Shown here: one piece after another, positions 34,571 through 43,730 of the stretch | How positions within the stretch are numbered: the first letter of the stretch is position 1 | How the letters are laid out: the number at the start of each line of letters is the position of its first letter | NCBI GenBank assembly: GCA_902779645.1 | Contig: CACZCH010000004.1 | Coordinates: forward strand, 1 to 64,000 | Direction of reading: 5' to 3' | DNA: 64,000 bases | Origin: an uncultured bacterium | GTDB taxonomy: Bacteria; Cyanobacteriota; Vampirovibrionia; Gastranaerophilales; Gastranaerophilaceae | Position numbers and translations under genes: made by a program | The notes under the pieces: model-generated | What the model saw: only the letters and a program-made list of their open reading frames with translations | The model's database searches: none | What the model was told of the DNA's origin: nothing

Positions 34571-36004
34571 CTATTTCCCGATACAGAAATGATCAAAGAT
34601 GTTGTTCAGGATATCGTCGGTTATGAGTTCGCCTGTGAGTTCATCAAGAGCCAAAATTGCCGATTTAACATCGATTGAGATTAGGTCTTGAAGCTCATGA
34701 AGTTGAGAAGCAAGTAACGCTTGCTCAATAGAATTACGTGCTCTCCTCAGACATTCCTGCTGGCGGGTATTGGTTACAAATTCCAAATTCTCAGGGTTTA
34801 TATCACACACTTTTTTTGTTAATTCTTCTTTTAATTCATTTATCCCTTCACCGGTCAGAGCCGACAAGCACAAGTGCATTTCCTCGCCCTGCGGGAGAGG
34901 GTTAGGGTGAGGGGGTGATGTAATAGTGTCGCATTTGTTTGCAACAACAATATACTTTTTATCCTTCAAAAGCTCTAAAATCTCTTTATCTTCTTCTTTC
35001 ATACCTTGCTTGGCATCATACACAAAAAGAACCAAATCGGCTTCTTCAAGTGATTGTTTAGAATACTCAATACCGATTTTTTCGACTTTGTTAATTTCAT
35101 TTACCACTTCATCTCTAATACCTGCGGTGTCTATAAGTGTTACAGGAATACCCAAATCAAGGGTTTCTCTTAAAACGTCACGGGTAGTCCCTGCAATATC
35201 CGTAACGATTGCTCTATCAAGGCTCAAAAGCGCGTTAAATAAAGATGATTTACCGACATTAGGCTTCCCGACAATAGCAACAGATGCACCTTGCCTAAAG
35301 ATGTTTGAAGTATTTGCTCCTGACAGAACCTTATCAATAGATGAGATTATGTTATTGAAGGAATTAATTAAATAATCATACTCAGGTTCTTTGACATCTT
35401 CGGGGAAATCAATACCTGCCGTGATTTTTGACAGGACCTCAAAGATTTGGTTTCTTATATCATTTACTCCTTCTTTAAGAACTCCCGAAAGGTTTTTTAC
35501 GGAAACTTTTGCAAATTCTGTTGTTTTTGAATGAATAATATCTGCGACAGATTCAGCTTGAGATAAATCCATTCTTTTATTTAAGAATGCACGTTTTGTA
35601 AACTCACCTTTTTCAGCCATTCTTGCGCCGTTTTTTAGAACGAGGTTAAGAATATTTTTGACTACATTCACCCCGCCGTGACATTGAATCTCAATAACAT
35701 CCTCTCCTGTATAACTGTTTGGTGCAAAAAACGGGAGTACAATAACTTCATCTAGGGGTAAATATTGCTTCTGATTCTTATTAAAACTACTCGCTTCTTG
35801 AGAATGGATTGAAATCTTTGGTTTGGCGTCTGGGTCTATTATCCAGCCGTGGTTAAATTTTCTCGGCTCAAATTTAGGATTTGTAAAAATTTTTTCTATA
35901 ATCTCAAAAGCCTTGTCCCCTGATATACGAATAACACCGACTCCGCCCATGCCGACAGGCGTTGCGATAGCTGTAATTGTATCAAATTCATCAATAATAT
36001 TCAT
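34571..36004 (-). CDS. mnmE: tRNA modification GTPase MnmE
   Basis: The ATG at 36004 (MNIIDEFDTITAIATPVG) matches the family start better than the TTG 18 bp upstream; 477 aa. The tetrahydrofolate domain holds GEFTKRAFLNKRMDLSQAE. The G domain has GKPNVGKSSLF, DTAGIRDE and NKCD, and the C-terminal CxGK motif is present (FDHFCIGK at the end). MnmE with MnmG makes the cmnm5 modification at tRNA wobble U34. An insert near residues 361-377 (SPPHPNPLPQGEE) between the G4 and G5 motifs is the translation of a GC-rich repeat also found in murF and ldcA. Confidence 0.95.
   Translation of the reverse strand: MNIIDEFDTITAIATPVGMGGVGVIRISGDKAFEIIEKIFTNPKFEPRKFNHGWIIDPDAKPKISIHSQEASSFNKNQKQYLPLDEVIVLPFFAPNSYTGEDVIEIQCHGGVNVVKNILNLVLKNGARMAEKGEFTKRAFLNKRMDLSQAESVADIIHSKTTEFAKVSVKNLSGVLKEGVNDIRNQIFEVLSKITAGIDFPEDVKEPEYDYLINSFNNIISSIDKVLSGANTSNIFRQGASVAIVGKPNVGKSSLFNALLSLDRAIVTDIAGTTRDVLRETLDLGIPVTLIDTAGIRDEVVNEINKVEKIGIEYSKQSLEEADLVLFVYDAKQGMKEEDKEILELLKDKKYIVVANKCDTITSPPHPNPLPQGEEMHLCLSALTGEGINELKEELTKKVCDINPENLEFVTNTRQQECLRRARNSIEQALLASQLHELQDLISIDVKSAILALDELTGELITDDILNNIFDHFCIGK
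34881..34920 (-). repeat. GC-rich intragenic repeat inside mnmE
   Basis: On the minus strand the bases read CCCCCTCACCCTAACCCTC and TCCCGCAGGGCGAGG, encoding PPHPNPLPQGEE in frame. The same family occurs in murF (36281-36324) and ldcA (56034-56075), each time without breaking the frame. It is far richer in G+C than the surrounding gene. Confidence 0.8.
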
Positions 36005-36065
36005 AAATAAATTGTAACTCAAACATATTAATCATATAATTAGATAGAGTAAAAGGAAGTTTTGT

Positions 36066-37439
36066 ATGAAGATAAGAGATTTATTGACCGCAACTGGTGT
36101 AAAAAAGAAATTAGAAGAGGAACAGCTGGAACTTGATGTTAGAATATCGACTGATACAAGAACAATAAAAAAAGGTGATTTCTATTTACCGCTAAAGGGT
36201 GCAAGTTTTGACGGTGAAAAGTTTATTTACCAAGCTATTGAAAAAGGTGCTGTTGGAAGTTTCTGTACACAAGATATTGCCCCCTCTCCCCTAACCCCTC
36301 TCCCTCCGGGCGAGGGAGCACAAACTTGTTTTCTAAAAGTAAAAGATACGCTTACTGCATATCTTCAACTTGCGAACTTTAGGAGAAAGAAGCTCAATCC
36401 GATTGTTGTAGGGATTACCGGAAGCTCAGGCAAAACTACAACAAAAGAACTTGTTGCGTCAGTTTTAAGTGAAAAATTTAAAACATTTAAAACCCCGCTT
36501 AATCATAATAATGAAATCGGATTTTGTCAAACGATATTTGAAGCTCCTGATGATACGGAAGTTCTTGTACTTGAGATGGGTATGAGAGGTTTGGGCGAGA
36601 TTGAACTTTTATCCAAGTACGCAGAGCCTGATATTACAATTATTTCCAATGTCGGTACAGCACATATAGGCAGACTCGGTTCAAGGGAAAATATTGCAAA
36701 AGCAAAATGTGAAATAGTAAGCCACCAAGGGATAAACAAAGACATAAATGTATTTATCGCTCACGATGACGAACTTATCAAAAAAACTGTTCAATATGAT
36801 GGTGAAAAAATTTATTTCTCAGTAAAAGATGTTAATATAATTGAAAAATCCGCTGATTATTCAAAGTTTGAATACAAAAATAATGTTTATGAACTCAATG
36901 TCGGCGGAGATTATAATATAGAAAACGCACTTTCTGCAATTAATGCAGGGATTAAATTGGGATTATCGACGGAGCAGATTAAAAACGGCTTGAAAAAATA
37001 TAAACCTATAGAAAAACGCTGGGAAGCGGTTAAGGTAGGTGTAAATGGTAATACTATAAATGTTATAAATGACAGCTACAATGCTAACCCTGAGTCTATG
37101 AGAGCGTTTGTTGATACAATTTTTGAACACTACAAAAACTATACTATTATTCTAGGTGATATGGGAGAATTGGGGATAAACGAGGTTCAATACCACAAAG
37201 AATTAGGTGAATATATTAATAACAATAATAACTTAGATAGTGATACAAAAATTATCTCAATCGGAAGTTTATCTAAAAATATAACGGATTCAATTACTAA
37301 ATGTGAAACACATCATTTCAGCTCAATTGAAGAATCAATACTTTATTTAAAAGAAAATATTAAGTCAAACACAACAATATTTTTGAAAGCTTCAAGAAGC
37401 ATGAAGTTTGAAAGAATTATAGAGCTGCTTAATTCATAA
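36066..37439 (+). CDS. murF: UDP-MurNAc-tripeptide--D-Ala-D-Ala ligase MurF
   Basis: 457 aa. The N-terminal domain has ISTDTRTIKKGDFYLPLKG; the ATP site is GITGSSGKTTTKELV; the Mur ligase motifs NHNNEIG and EMGMRG and the C-terminal NDSYNANPESM follow. MurF adds D-Ala-D-Ala to the DAP-containing tripeptide, the last cytoplasmic step of the peptidoglycan precursor. Between the first domain and the P-loop (about 73-88) the segment APSPLTPLPPGEG is the translated GC-rich repeat, probably a tolerated loop insertion. It overlaps the next convergent gene by 11 bp. Confidence 0.94.
   Translation: MKIRDLLTATGVKKKLEEEQLELDVRISTDTRTIKKGDFYLPLKGASFDGEKFIYQAIEKGAVGSFCTQDIAPSPLTPLPPGEGAQTCFLKVKDTLTAYLQLANFRRKKLNPIVVGITGSSGKTTTKELVASVLSEKFKTFKTPLNHNNEIGFCQTIFEAPDDTEVLVLEMGMRGLGEIELLSKYAEPDITIISNVGTAHIGRLGSRENIAKAKCEIVSHQGINKDINVFIAHDDELIKKTVQYDGEKIYFSVKDVNIIEKSADYSKFEYKNNVYELNVGGDYNIENALSAINAGIKLGLSTEQIKNGLKKYKPIEKRWEAVKVGVNGNTINVINDSYNANPESMRAFVDTIFEHYKNYTIILGDMGELGINEVQYHKELGEYINNNNNLDSDTKIISIGSLSKNITDSITKCETHHFSSIEESILYLKENIKSNTTIFLKASRSMKFERIIELLNS
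36281..36324 (+). repeat. GC-rich intragenic repeat inside murF
   Basis: CCCCCTCTCCCCTAACCCC then TCTCCCTCCGGGCGAGGGAGC, in frame, encoding APSPLTPLPPGEGA. Second of three intragenic copies in the window. Confidence 0.8.
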
Positions 37440-37956
37440 TATTTCTTGTCATAATAACGTTATTGTTTTCATCGTAACAACTATTTCCAAGCCAGTGTGC
37501 AAGGAATTTTCCTTCGGGAGAAAATATAAAGCTCTCTCGTTCAGAAACTCTGTAACCTGTGTTTGCGACATTTCCGTCTGGTTTAAATTTTGTAATTTTG
37601 CAAGGATAAGAAAGAGAATCTTTCTGAATAAAACTGATGAGCTTGCCGTTATATGAATAATACCAAGAGTACATTGGGTCATCATAGTATTGCACACCAT
37701 AGCTTCCGTCAGAAAATTTTGCAAGTTTTCTGTCTTTAAGCTCCGTTATTCCTTTAAGAATGTAGTTTAAGTTTTCTATATTATCCGAATCATAAAAGCG
37801 ATTTCGGATTTTATTAAAACTGATTTTTTGAACAGGCTTTGAAAAAACTTCTTCTCTTGCGATTTCTGCATTATACTCAACTTCTCCCGTAATAATTTGA
37901 GCATTAACAGGTAAAATAAAAACTACTGATAAAAATATCAAAATAAATCGTTTCAT
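37429..37956 (-). CDS. Small secreted protein
   Basis: 175 aa with a signal peptide (RFILIFLSVVFILPVNA, cleavage near NAQ). The mature part has short beta repeats (DGSYGVQYYDDPMYSWYYSY then NGKLISFIQK, and SPEGKFLAHWLGNSCYDENN), like the MORN/YD-type segments of bacterial surface proteins. Two cysteines could pair in the oxidising periplasm. No family assigned. Convergent with murF, overlapping by 11 bp. Confidence 0.6.
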   Translation of the reverse strand: MKRFILIFLSVVFILPVNAQIITGEVEYNAEIAREEVFSKPVQKISFNKIRNRFYDSDNIENLNYILKGITELKDRKLAKFSDGSYGVQYYDDPMYSWYYSYNGKLISFIQKDSLSYPCKITKFKPDGNVANTGYRVSERESFIFSPEGKFLAHWLGNSCYDENNNVIMTRNIMN

Positions 37957-37992
37957 AAAAATTTTTTAACGATTTATCTAAAAAAATCAATC

Positions 37993-38340
37993 TTATATTA
38001 CAATATCAATTTCTTTGCCGAAGCGTTCTAAAATCGGCTGAACAAGAATTCTTAAATCTTTTGTATAAGCATTTGGATTTTTCTCTGATATTTCGATAAT
38101 ATCTTTTGAAGCTTGTTCTATTGCGGGATATTTAGCAAAAATCTTTTGGCTAACTTCTTCGGCATATCTTCTGTACCCTTGATGTCCAGTATATTGCGGC
38201 ACATTACCATGAATCTCCTTAAGAGTTTTGATGAATCCCTGCATGCCATCAGGCTCAAAAATTTTTCGTGATGTAAGTTCAAGAATCTTTCCTGTCGGAT
38301 ATTTTTGACCGAAATTTGTATTTGTTCTTTGTATCTTCAT
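37993..38340 (-). CDS. Orphan protein with N-terminal NFGQK tag
   Basis: The ATG at 38340 (MKIQRTNTNFGQKYPTGK) is preferred; the frame is open 39 bp further up but without a ribosome binding site. 115 aa, mainly helical after the tag, no known domain. The tag resembles those of other orphan proteins here (see findings). Divergent from the next gene, with 68 bp between starts. Confidence 0.6.
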   Translation of the reverse strand: MKIQRTNTNFGQKYPTGKILELTSRKIFEPDGMQGFIKTLKEIHGNVPQYTGHQGYRRYAEEVSQKIFAKYPAIEQASKDIIEISEKNPNAYTKDLRILVQPILERFGKEIDIVI

Positions 38341-38408
38341 ATTATAAGTAAAACATATAAAAATTTTTTTTGATAGCAAATTTATTTTTTATGTGTTTTT
38401 ACTATGGT

Positions 38409-39062
38409 ATGAAAATTCTGCAGACTAATAATTATCAACAAACAAATTTTAAATCAACTTATCCGATTGTACATTGGGTTGCTGAAGCAAACGGAAGCTA
38501 TGCTCCAATATCAAATTTAAAATTAGTCAAAAAACTTCAGAGTAAAATTGTTAGAATATTAAATAAACCGCTATCAGAGTCTAATAAGGAGATGAAAGTT
38601 GCAGAACAGAATCTGAGAGCATATATAGGAAGATGCGATATTGATTACAGAAATAAATCTCAAGTTCGTTCATTTTACAATAGAGTTAATGCGGATTTAG
38701 ATGGTTCTTCTCCTGTTGTATACATGATATCAGGAAAAGATATTCAGCAGTTTGAAGAAAAATATGCTAAAAATATAGGCAAGGCAAAAAATGATGGGCT
38801 TCTGAATTTTGATAATATTCGTACTCCTGAAACACAAGAAGCTGTTCGGAAATATAATATTGACGGTATAAACTTTGTTAATGATTCTGAAAAAAGAATT
38901 AAAGATAAAAATGGTATGACTTATGTTTTGCATACAAAATTTGAAATTCTAAGAAACAAGTTAGGAAAAATAAAAGATTTTATATTTATAGATGCCAGAT
39001 TCCTGCCGGAGAAAGGTCCTGAAAGTCCATTTGAAAGATTAAAAGGATATATATCAAAGTAA
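38409..39062 (+). CDS. Orphan protein with N-terminal NFKSTYP tag
   Basis: The ATG at 38409 (MKILQTNNYQQTNFKS) is chosen by comparison with its divergent neighbour, whose N terminus is alike (MKIQRTN, then NF, then YP). 217 aa. The tail contains FIFIDARFLPEKGPESPFER and a helical middle. No family recognised and no signal peptide. The close tags of the divergent pair suggest both belong to the same lineage-specific protein class. Confidence 0.6.
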   Translation: MKILQTNNYQQTNFKSTYPIVHWVAEANGSYAPISNLKLVKKLQSKIVRILNKPLSESNKEMKVAEQNLRAYIGRCDIDYRNKSQVRSFYNRVNADLDGSSPVVYMISGKDIQQFEEKYAKNIGKAKNDGLLNFDNIRTPETQEAVRKYNIDGINFVNDSEKRIKDKNGMTYVLHTKFEILRNKLGKIKDFIFIDARFLPEKGPESPFERLKGYISK

Positions 39063-39118
39063 ATATCGTGTAATTGTAAACTTTTGTAACAACTGACCTG
39101 AAATTTTGCTTAAAAAAG

Positions 39119-39150
39119 GCAATTTTTTACTGAAAAAATACTTTATATAT
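39119..39150 (+). promoter_or_regulatory. Effector-regulon promoter P1
   Basis: GCAATTTTT (39119-39127), exactly 10 bp, ATACTTTAT (39138-39146) followed by ATATG. About 33 bp before the GNAT-like gene start. One of four strong members. Confidence 0.7.
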
Positions 39151-39182
39151 GTAAGGTTAGAAAATATAGGTTAGGTTTAGGT

Positions 39183-39854
39183 ATGATTAACAACATCACA
39201 GGCATGGACTTGCGTCCGCAGTTGAGTGTTGCTAAAGCAACGCCCTCTGTCACGAGCATGAGTATGCCGGCAATTTTAGGGTTTAAAACTCCTCAACTAA
39301 AGGAGAAAGCTACAATTCGTGTTAAGAAAATCAAGCGTGGAGACAATATTGTTATCCCCGGTGAGATTGATGACGATTATGTAGATATTGTGGAGGAAGA
39401 AATAGAATACAAAGGGAAATACAGCAAGTATTTTCAAGATTCCGGAGGAGGCGGGAACTTCTTTGCTTCGCAGGACAGACCAATTTTGCTTACACCGAGA
39501 ACGTATAAGCGAACGACAAAGTATTTAAAAAATTGTTATATTATAGACTACATACAGTCGCCAAAGCCTAAGAACGGGCTGGGAACAGAGGCTGTTAAAC
39601 AGCTTGCCGAAAAAGCGATGTTTGATTCGCGAGCAGAAGGGCGTATTGTGACCTTTTCGGCTCCGATTATGAAAGAATCATCACCGGCTCTGTTCTTCTA
39701 TAAGCTTGGATTCCGGTTTACGGATCCTAAGTGTAATGAAGTTATGGAGGAGTGTTTGAGAAATAATATGCCGGATATTCCTGCTCAAATCGGGATGATG
39801 TATCTTCCCAAGAACAGATTGAATAAATTACTGCATTATGGAGAATTGTTTTAA
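39183..39854 (+). CDS. GNAT-like acetyltransferase, orphan effector-like protein
   Basis: 223 aa. After an N-terminal segment with a GFKTPQ tag (about residues 33-38), a GNAT-like fold is suggested by YIIDYIQSPKPKNGLGTEAV (the G-x-G-T acetyl-CoA turn) with a helix KQLAEKAMFD, then GRIVTFSAP and ALFFYKLGFRF, the usual last strand. A paralogue lies at 63195-63812, sharing the GRI/V...GFRF core and the ending P-x-x-x-G-M-M-Y. The promoter is the shared P1 type. The stop overlaps the next start by one base (TAATG), so the pair is coupled. Confidence 0.6.
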   Translation: MINNITGMDLRPQLSVAKATPSVTSMSMPAILGFKTPQLKEKATIRVKKIKRGDNIVIPGEIDDDYVDIVEEEIEYKGKYSKYFQDSGGGGNFFASQDRPILLTPRTYKRTTKYLKNCYIIDYIQSPKPKNGLGTEAVKQLAEKAMFDSRAEGRIVTFSAPIMKESSPALFFYKLGFRFTDPKCNEVMEECLRNNMPDIPAQIGMMYLPKNRLNKLLHYGELF

Positions 39855-40195
39855 TGAGTGACATTCAAACCTATAACTATAATAATTCACCGCCAAATTT
39901 CCGTTCGCAGGGAGAGAACGGCTTAAACCTTGATGCTCATACTTCAACAGATATGAAAGTTAAGCGTCCTAAAATTTCACCTAATGATTTAACCGTTATG
40001 CTTCAAAACAAACCTGTATTTTCTGACAAAGAAGCAACAAAAAGAATGCAAGCAATCAACACCGACATTTATGAAGGTGCAAAAAAGGAGAAAGAAAAAC
40101 ATGAATTCAATTTTAAACGCTATTTTACAATTTTTGGAATTATTGTTCTGCTCACCACAGCCTTTGCCTATTTCCGTAAGGGCAAGAGAAAGTAA
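39854..40195 (+). CDS. C-terminally anchored small membrane protein
   Basis: 113 aa, translationally coupled (TAATG) to the GNAT-like gene. The N-terminal 85 residues are hydrophilic; one hydrophobic helix lies near the end (YFTIFGIIVLLTTAFAYF) followed by basic KGKRK, a tail-anchor plan. No family recognised. It may hold its partner at the membrane. Confidence 0.6.
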   Translation: MSDIQTYNYNNSPPNFRSQGENGLNLDAHTSTDMKVKRPKISPNDLTVMLQNKPVFSDKEATKRMQAINTDIYEGAKKEKEKHEFNFKRYFTIFGIIVLLTTAFAYFRKGKRK

Positions 40196-40332
40196 TGAAG
40201 AATAAATATTATCATTTAAAACCGCTGTTTTTCTAAAAGCATACCGCTGTAAAAATGTTACAAATATTTATAAATAATTAATAAGAAAATCTTTTATTTA
40301 TGTTAAAATGATTGAGTAAATAGGAGAGAATT

Positions 40333-42177
40333 ATGTGCGGAATCGTTGGATACGTTGGAAATAAAACAGCTGTTGATATATTACTGGAAGGCTTAACAAG
40401 CCTTGAATACAGAGGATATGACTCTTCCGGAGTTGCGCTTAATATTGACGGAAAAGTTCAATTATTTAAAGCTCAGGGTAAGCTCCAGAATCTTAGAAAT
40501 ATTGTAGAGAAGAATTACTCTGAAATATCAAAATCAACTATCGGTATCGGTCATATCCGCTGGGCAACACACGGAGTTCCTTCTATTGTTAATGCTCACC
40601 CGCATACTTGTAATTGCGGAAAAGTAGCAATTGTTCATAATGGTATTATTGAAAACTATAAAGAATTAAGAACAAAACTTGAGGCTCAAGGATGTACTTT
40701 TCGTTCTCAAACTGATACAGAGACCGTTGCTCACCTCGTAGCATCAAAATATGCGGAAACTAAAGATTTAACAGAAGCAGTACGACTTGCAACATTAGAG
40801 ATTGAAGGGGCTTATGCTCTTGCTGTTATTCACCAAGATGTTAAAAATACAATTGTTGCAACCAGAAGAAACGCTCCGCTTGTTATAGGCTTTGGTGAAG
40901 GAGAAAACTTTGTAGCATCTGATATACCTGCTTTGATTCAATATACAAAACGAGCAATGTATCTTGACGATAATCAAATTGTTACTTTGACTCCAACAGA
41001 AGCTAAGGTTATTGATACAGACAAAAATGAAATTCCGCTTAAGATAGAAACTCTTCCTTGGGAGCCTGTTGCACTTTCGAAAATGGGTTACAAGCACTTT
41101 ATGCTTAAAGAAATTCATGAACAGCCGGATATCGTTAGAAACGTATTAACAGGAAAACTTAAAACTATTGATGAGCCGATTTCTTTAGATGAAGTAACCT
41201 TGGATAAATCAAAATTAAAAGATTTGAACAGAATACAAATTGTTGCTTGCGGAACTTCTTTGCATGCCGCAATGGTAGGTAAATATATTATAGAAGATTA
41301 TTGCGGAATACCTGTTGAGGTTGAAGCTTCAAGTGAATATATTTACAGAAAAACAATAACTGATGAAAATACTCTTGTAATTGGTGTTTCTCAATCAGGT
41401 GAAACTGCTGATACAATTACTGCTATAAGACTGGCTAAGAAAAAAGGTTCTCATATTCTTATAGTTACAAACAGGCCAGATTCAACAATGGCTCGTGAAG
41501 CAGACAGCCTTGTTCCTGTTAATGCAGGAATTGAAGTTTCCGTTGCAGCTACAAAATCATATATGGCACAATTGATTTCATTCTATCTGCTTGCTATTTA
41601 TATGGCAGAAGTTAAAGGTTCTGTTTCAAAAGAAGAAATTTTGGATTTGAAGCACGAACTTATACTTCTTCCTCAAAAAATAGATAAAGTTTTGACACAC
41701 AAAGAAGATATTCAAAAAATTGCAAGAAAATTCTCTTCTTTCAAAGATTTTATCTTTGTTGCCCGTGGAATAAACTTCCCGACAGCTCTTGAGGGTGCAT
41801 TGAAGCTTAAAGAAATCAGTTACATTAATGCAACAGGATATTCAGCAGGTGAACTTAAACACGGCCCGATTGCAATGTTAGACGACTCCATGCCTGTACT
41901 TGCAATCTTAATGAAGGGTAAAGTTTACGAAAAGATTTTGTCTAACGCAGAAGAAGCAAAAGCTCGTAATGCAAGAATGATTGCACTTACAGATTCAGAT
42001 GACCAAAAGTTGGAAGAACTTTTTGAAAATGTAATCAGAGTTCCTGAAATATCAGAAATGCTTTCACCTGCCCTAGCAATAGTACCATTGCAGTTGCTTG
42101 CATACTATATAGCTGAATTTTTAGGAAAAGATGTTGACCAGCCGAGAAACCTGGCTAAATCTGTTACCGTAGAGTAG
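40333..42177 (+). CDS. glmS: Glutamine--fructose-6-phosphate aminotransferase GlmS
   Basis: 614 aa. The N-terminal nucleophile is C2 (MCGIVGYVGN); the glutaminase motifs RWATHG and HNGIIEN follow. Two SIS domains carry ACGTSLHA and VSQSGETADT, with the end DQPRNLAKSVTVE as in all GlmS. It makes glucosamine-6-phosphate from fructose-6-phosphate and glutamine, feeding UDP-GlcNAc for wecB and the Mur pathway genes. GGAGAG ribosome binding site. The leader contains no glmS ribozyme-like structure that I can see. Confidence 0.97.
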   Translation: MCGIVGYVGNKTAVDILLEGLTSLEYRGYDSSGVALNIDGKVQLFKAQGKLQNLRNIVEKNYSEISKSTIGIGHIRWATHGVPSIVNAHPHTCNCGKVAIVHNGIIENYKELRTKLEAQGCTFRSQTDTETVAHLVASKYAETKDLTEAVRLATLEIEGAYALAVIHQDVKNTIVATRRNAPLVIGFGEGENFVASDIPALIQYTKRAMYLDDNQIVTLTPTEAKVIDTDKNEIPLKIETLPWEPVALSKMGYKHFMLKEIHEQPDIVRNVLTGKLKTIDEPISLDEVTLDKSKLKDLNRIQIVACGTSLHAAMVGKYIIEDYCGIPVEVEASSEYIYRKTITDENTLVIGVSQSGETADTITAIRLAKKKGSHILIVTNRPDSTMAREADSLVPVNAGIEVSVAATKSYMAQLISFYLLAIYMAEVKGSVSKEEILDLKHELILLPQKIDKVLTHKEDIQKIARKFSSFKDFIFVARGINFPTALEGALKLKEISYINATGYSAGELKHGPIAMLDDSMPVLAILMKGKVYEKILSNAEEAKARNARMIALTDSDDQKLEELFENVIRVPEISEMLSPALAIVPLQLLAYYIAEFLGKDVDQPRNLAKSVTVE

Positions 42178-42197
42178 GCAGGATATATTTAGCTGTA

Positions 42198-42365
42198 GAG
42201 GGTGACTAAAAAGTCAAAAATTTAAGTTTTGTAGATTCTTCACCCCAAAAACTGTTATTGGGTTTAGAATGACGTATAAATTGCATTTAAGCGTATTGTC
42301 ATTCTGATGGAAATGACCATTCAACCCGAAGAATCTCATATTTGTATGACTTTTTAGTCACTCTC
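42198..42365. repeat. MITE-like element A
   Basis: A 168-bp unit bounded by 19-bp inverted repeats (GAGGGTGACTAAAAAGTCA and its near-perfect inverse, one mismatch). Inside, AGATTCTTC / GAAGAATCT and AGAATGAC / GTCATTCT form further nested inversions. The core at 42298-42336 recurs at 42996-43034 with two changes. It carries no coding sequence and sits between glmS and a small antitoxin-like gene. Confidence 0.6.
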
Positions 42366-42381
42366 TGGTGAAATGAGTTTT

Positions 42382-42552
42382 TTATTTCTTTTCAATCTTT
42401 TTTTCACTTTTGGTAATGATTAATTTGTTATTGTCCATAGTGTATTTAACCATATCTGTTTCCGGGTTAACATCAAGAAAACCAAGTATTGTTGCATTTA
42501 TACTTAATGCCCAACCATTTCCATTTCTCATTAATTTTCTATCAATTGCCAT
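42382..42552 (-). CDS. SpoVT/AbrB-like small DNA-binding protein
   Basis: A 56-aa reading frame on the minus strand: MAIDRKLMRNGNGWALSINA at the start and TMDNNKLIITKSEKK near the end. The G-N-x-W-A-x-S-I-x-x-x-x-L-x-x-L-x-(V)-x-P-x-T-D-x-V pattern is that of MazE/AbrB swapped-hairpin domains, typical of antitoxins and regulators. AAGG lies 11 nt upstream of the ATG. No toxin gene is visible beside it. Confidence 0.65.
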   Translation of the reverse strand: MAIDRKLMRNGNGWALSINATILGFLDVNPETDMVKYTMDNNKLIITKSEKKIEKK

Positions 42553-42656
42553 AACATTTAACCTTACATTATCATTGACAATATAATACTAATATTGTAG
42601 TATATATTTCTAGTATGACTTTGTATGGTTAAAAGTATGTATAACTAGGTGATATT

Positions 42657-42917
42657 GTGTATAAAATATTAAAATATATGGAAAATGAACTTGGCTTAGT
42701 ATATTCACATATTAGAGAGACTTGTGTAAGTGCTGAAAACGTAGACTCTTTGGCTTCTTTTATTTTAGAAAATGATGATAAAAGTAAGTATACTAAAGAA
42801 GAACTTATTTTTATAAATAATATTAAGGATGATATTTCTGCAATGAGTTCCAGAATAAATAATGAAGGCGAAAGAATTCTAAAAATTCAGAAAAAAATAG
42901 TGGATGATTTGTATTAG
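42657..42917 (+). CDS. Small helical protein (86 aa)
   Basis: GTG start with AGGTGAT 5 nt upstream; an ATG at 42678 is the alternative. 86 aa, hydrophilic, predicted as helices (YTKEELIFINNIKDDISAMS then SRINNEGERI). No family recognised. Flanked on both sides by MITE-like repeats. Confidence 0.5.
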   Translation: MYKILKYMENELGLVYSHIRETCVSAENVDSLASFILENDDKSKYTKEELIFINNIKDDISAMSSRINNEGERILKIQKKIVDDLY

Positions 42918-42935
42918 ATTTTGCGGAAAAAGTCA

Positions 42936-43067
42936 AAATTTAATGAGATTTTTCGCTAACGCTCAGATTGACAAAATGTAAAAACAAACAAACGCGTCAT
43001 TCTGATGGAAATGACCATTCAACTCGAATAATCTAAAAATATAAATACGGACTTTTCTCGCAGATTC
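42936..43067. repeat. MITE-like element B
   Basis: Contains the 39-bp core shared with element A (42996-43034, 37 of 39 identical) and is bounded by a different, imperfect inverted repeat (TGCGGAAAAAGTC and GACTTTTCTCGCA). It fills most of the 191-bp gap between the 86-aa gene and the next. Confidence 0.5.
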
Positions 43068-43108
43068 AATAATAACAAAAAATATTTTGTTCATGTTTTT
43101 AATTGGTT

Positions 43109-43696
43109 ATGGATATAGCAAATAATAATATTTCGTTTCAAGCAAAACTTGGTAATAATATTTTAAAAAAGGTAAATAAAGAATTTTGTGGTGATAAATT
43201 AAGGGTTGATAAGTATGTTCAACTTTTTGAGGATACTTTTGCATCAAATATTGATAAAGAAACGGTTATTGATATAAATAAATATGATAAATTATTTTTT
43301 AGTCATACTGCTTTTCCGAATGTAAAATATCAAAACAATTCAAAAGTCTTAGTAAAAAACAGCTTTGCAAAAACTCTTATCAATGAGTGTTCTAGAACTT
43401 TTGGAGGAAGTGAGAGGGATTTATTTAAAATTATAATAATCAAGTATCTTAACAAAGGTTTAGGAATTCAAAAGTTAATACAATCGGCTGATAAAATATC
43501 CAATCCGAAAAGCAAAGAATCTTTTTTTGATAGTATAAAAGTTGCTCAGCGATTAGAAAAAGAATATCCGAATTCAAAAATCACTCGAAAAGAATTTGAT
43601 TACATGCAAAATATAATTATGCAGGAAGAAGTTGAAACTCCCGGTACAAAATTATACGAATTAATTCATAATTTTGAAACGTTAGTGATTAAGTAA
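43109..43696 (+). CDS. Orphan protein with N-terminal SFQAK tag
   Basis: ATG at 43109 (MDIANNNISFQAKLGNN). 195 aa, mostly helical; C-terminal repeats of Lys/Glu-rich helices (FDSIKVAQRLEKEYPNSK). No known domain, no signal peptide. Tag of the same class as other orphans here. Confidence 0.55.
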   Translation: MDIANNNISFQAKLGNNILKKVNKEFCGDKLRVDKYVQLFEDTFASNIDKETVIDINKYDKLFFSHTAFPNVKYQNNSKVLVKNSFAKTLINECSRTFGGSERDLFKIIIIKYLNKGLGIQKLIQSADKISNPKSKESFFDSIKVAQRLEKEYPNSKITRKEFDYMQNIIMQEEVETPGTKLYELIHNFETLVIK

Positions 43697-43730
43697 GCAA
43701 AAAAATCTTTGTTTGTATTTTATATTAAAT

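Noticed and set aside
40200-40332. glmS ribozyme before glmS
   Set aside because: The 137-bp leader is A+T-rich and shows none of the paired elements expected of the ribozyme.
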